From Acidobacteriota bacterium (lineage in GTDB: Bacteria; Acidobacteriota; Terriglobia; Terriglobales; SCQP01), in assembly GCA_021818645.1 (NCBI GenBank), contig JAKATS010000035.1, forward strand, positions 1 to 7,733: a stretch of DNA of 7,733 nt. Reading direction: 5' to 3'. The notes below the pieces were generated by a model. That model ran no database searches. It saw only the letters and a list, made by a program, of their open reading frames with translations, and was not told the DNA's origin. How positions within the stretch are numbered: position 1 is the stretch's first letter; every line of letters starts with the position of its first letter. The translations under genes and the position numbers were made by a program. This document shows, piece after piece, positions 6,872-7,733 of the stretch.

Positions 6872-7733
6872 ATGTGGCGCCAGTTGTTTTTTCCTCTGCT
6901 TTTTCTCTGTGCGGCGGCCAGCCTGCCGCTCATGGCGGCGCAGGCCGTGTCCCCTGCGCGCCCGCAACTGCCGGCCATCCGCCGAGCCCTGGCGCGGCGC
7001 CATTTCCGCCGCGCCCGAGCTTGGCTGCGGCAGTATCTGCGCGCGCATCCGGCCAGCGTTCCGGCCTGGACCATGGCCGGCATGCTGGCCGATCAGGCCG
7101 GCCGCTATCGCCAGGGCGGCGCCGATTTACGGCGCGCCCTCCATCTTGATCCCCGCTCCGGCGCCTGGGAGAACTGGGGGAATCATCTGCTGCTGGCCGG
7201 CCATCCGCGCCAGGCGCGCGCTGCCTGGCGGCGCGCGCTGGCGCTGAATCCCGCAAACGCCGGGGCGCGCTTTAATCTGCTGCGCTCGCTGCTGCGCGAG
7301 CCCGGCGCCCGGCCGGCGCTGGCGCTATGGACCGGTTTTTCTTCCGCGCAACAGCTTCAACCGGCGATCGCGGAACTGGGCGTGCGCGCGCGCCTGATGG
7401 CCCGGCAGTTTGCCGCCGCGCAAAAACTGGCGCAAACGGCAGCGCGCCGCTTGGCCCCAGCCAGCCGCGTCCTTTTTCAGGCCAGCCTGGGCCTGGATTT
7501 TCTGCGTGCCGGCGATGCGGCCGCGGCGCGGCGCTGGCTGCGCTCGGCGGGCGCCGCCACGTCCGCGTCCGCCCACCTCCGCCTAGCGCTGGCGCAAGCC
7601 GATTTCTTGGCCTGCCCGCGTCCGGGGATCTCTCCCTCCGCCGCCTCCCGCGTTTGCCTCGAACGCGCCGCCGTTCGCCTGGCCGCGCTGCATCGTCAGC
7701 GTCCCGCCTGGTGGCGCGTGGATTACTGGCTGG
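6872..7733 (+). CDS. Exported TPR-repeat protein, incomplete at the window end
   Basis: A frame without stops runs from here through the last base, giving 287 codons plus one base of a gene that continues beyond the window. It starts with a signal peptide or membrane anchor (MWRQLFFPLLFLCAAASLPLMAAQA); no proper lipobox precedes the Cys. TPR-like helical pairs follow: about 32-61 (AIRRALARRHFRRARAWL), 64-94 (AGRYRQGGADLRRALHLDP) and 98-127 (AGHPRQARAAWRRALALNP), with degenerate helical repeats to about 230. TPRs bind proteins; no enzymatic motif is visible. It begins 17 bases after the regulator gene. In-frame TTG (6851) and GTG (6863) starts are also possible, and TTG would overlap the regulator stop as TTGA, suggesting translational coupling. 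It is probably co-transcribed with the regulator. The composition is very rich in Ala, Arg and Leu. Function is unknown; periplasmic or outer-membrane scaffold work is a guess. Confidence 0.75.
   Translation, partial: MWRQLFFPLLFLCAAASLPLMAAQAVSPARPQLPAIRRALARRHFRRARAWLRQYLRAHPASVPAWTMAGMLADQAGRYRQGGADLRRALHLDPRSGAWENWGNHLLLAGHPRQARAAWRRALALNPANAGARFNLLRSLLREPGARPALALWTGFSSAQQLQPAIAELGVRARLMARQFAAAQKLAQTAARRLAPASRVLFQASLGLDFLRAGDAAAARRWLRSAGAATSASAHLRLALAQADFLACPRPGISPSAASRVCLERAAVRLAALHRQRPAWWRVDYWL

Noticed and set aside
6909..7247. Short plus- and minus-strand frames between 6874 and 7576
   Set aside because: They overlap the continuous TPR-coding frame from 6872 to the window end, which has a signal peptide and repeat pattern; the others are Arg/Pro/Ala-rich shadows.

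Overview
The window is GC-rich and fits a Gram-negative bacterium of the Acidobacteriota. This rests mainly on the 1,176-residue outer-membrane receptor, which has an N-terminal carboxypeptidase-regulatory-like domain before the plug (the Oar-like architecture that is greatly expanded in that phylum). The taxonomic call is an inference; there is no rRNA or other marker here.

Layout: the left three quarters is a two-gene minus-strand unit. The promoter-proximal gene (2391-5921) encodes the TonB-dependent, Oar-like receptor. After a 69-base gap comes a secreted GH42-like glycoside hydrolase (56-2321). Its signal peptide and catalytic domain lie in two different frames, joined at a T5C4 run on the coding strand, so the gene carries an apparent one-base frameshift just after the signal peptide. 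To the right, divergently transcribed, are a GntR/HutC-type regulator with a UTRA ligand-binding domain (6081-6854) and a tightly linked exported TPR protein (6872 to the window end). The TPR protein runs off the edge as an incomplete gene.

The divergent region (5922-6080) holds the regulatory information. It has a minus-strand promoter (TTGACT, 17 bases, TAGTGT). A 28-bp imperfect palindrome with GAGTCG arms covers the expected transcription start. A third GAGTC half-site overlaps the -35 element. An AT-rich patch lies between this and the regulator start codon.

Taken together, this reads as a small carbohydrate-acquisition locus. The receptor would import an oligosaccharide or other glycan fragment, the exported GH42-like enzyme would trim it (probably at beta-galactoside-like bonds), and the UTRA regulator would sense a sugar-derived ligand and control the divergent receptor-hydrolase unit. 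The role of the TPR protein is unknown. The substrate cannot be read from the sequence, and no mobile element, CRISPR array, tRNA or rRNA was seen.
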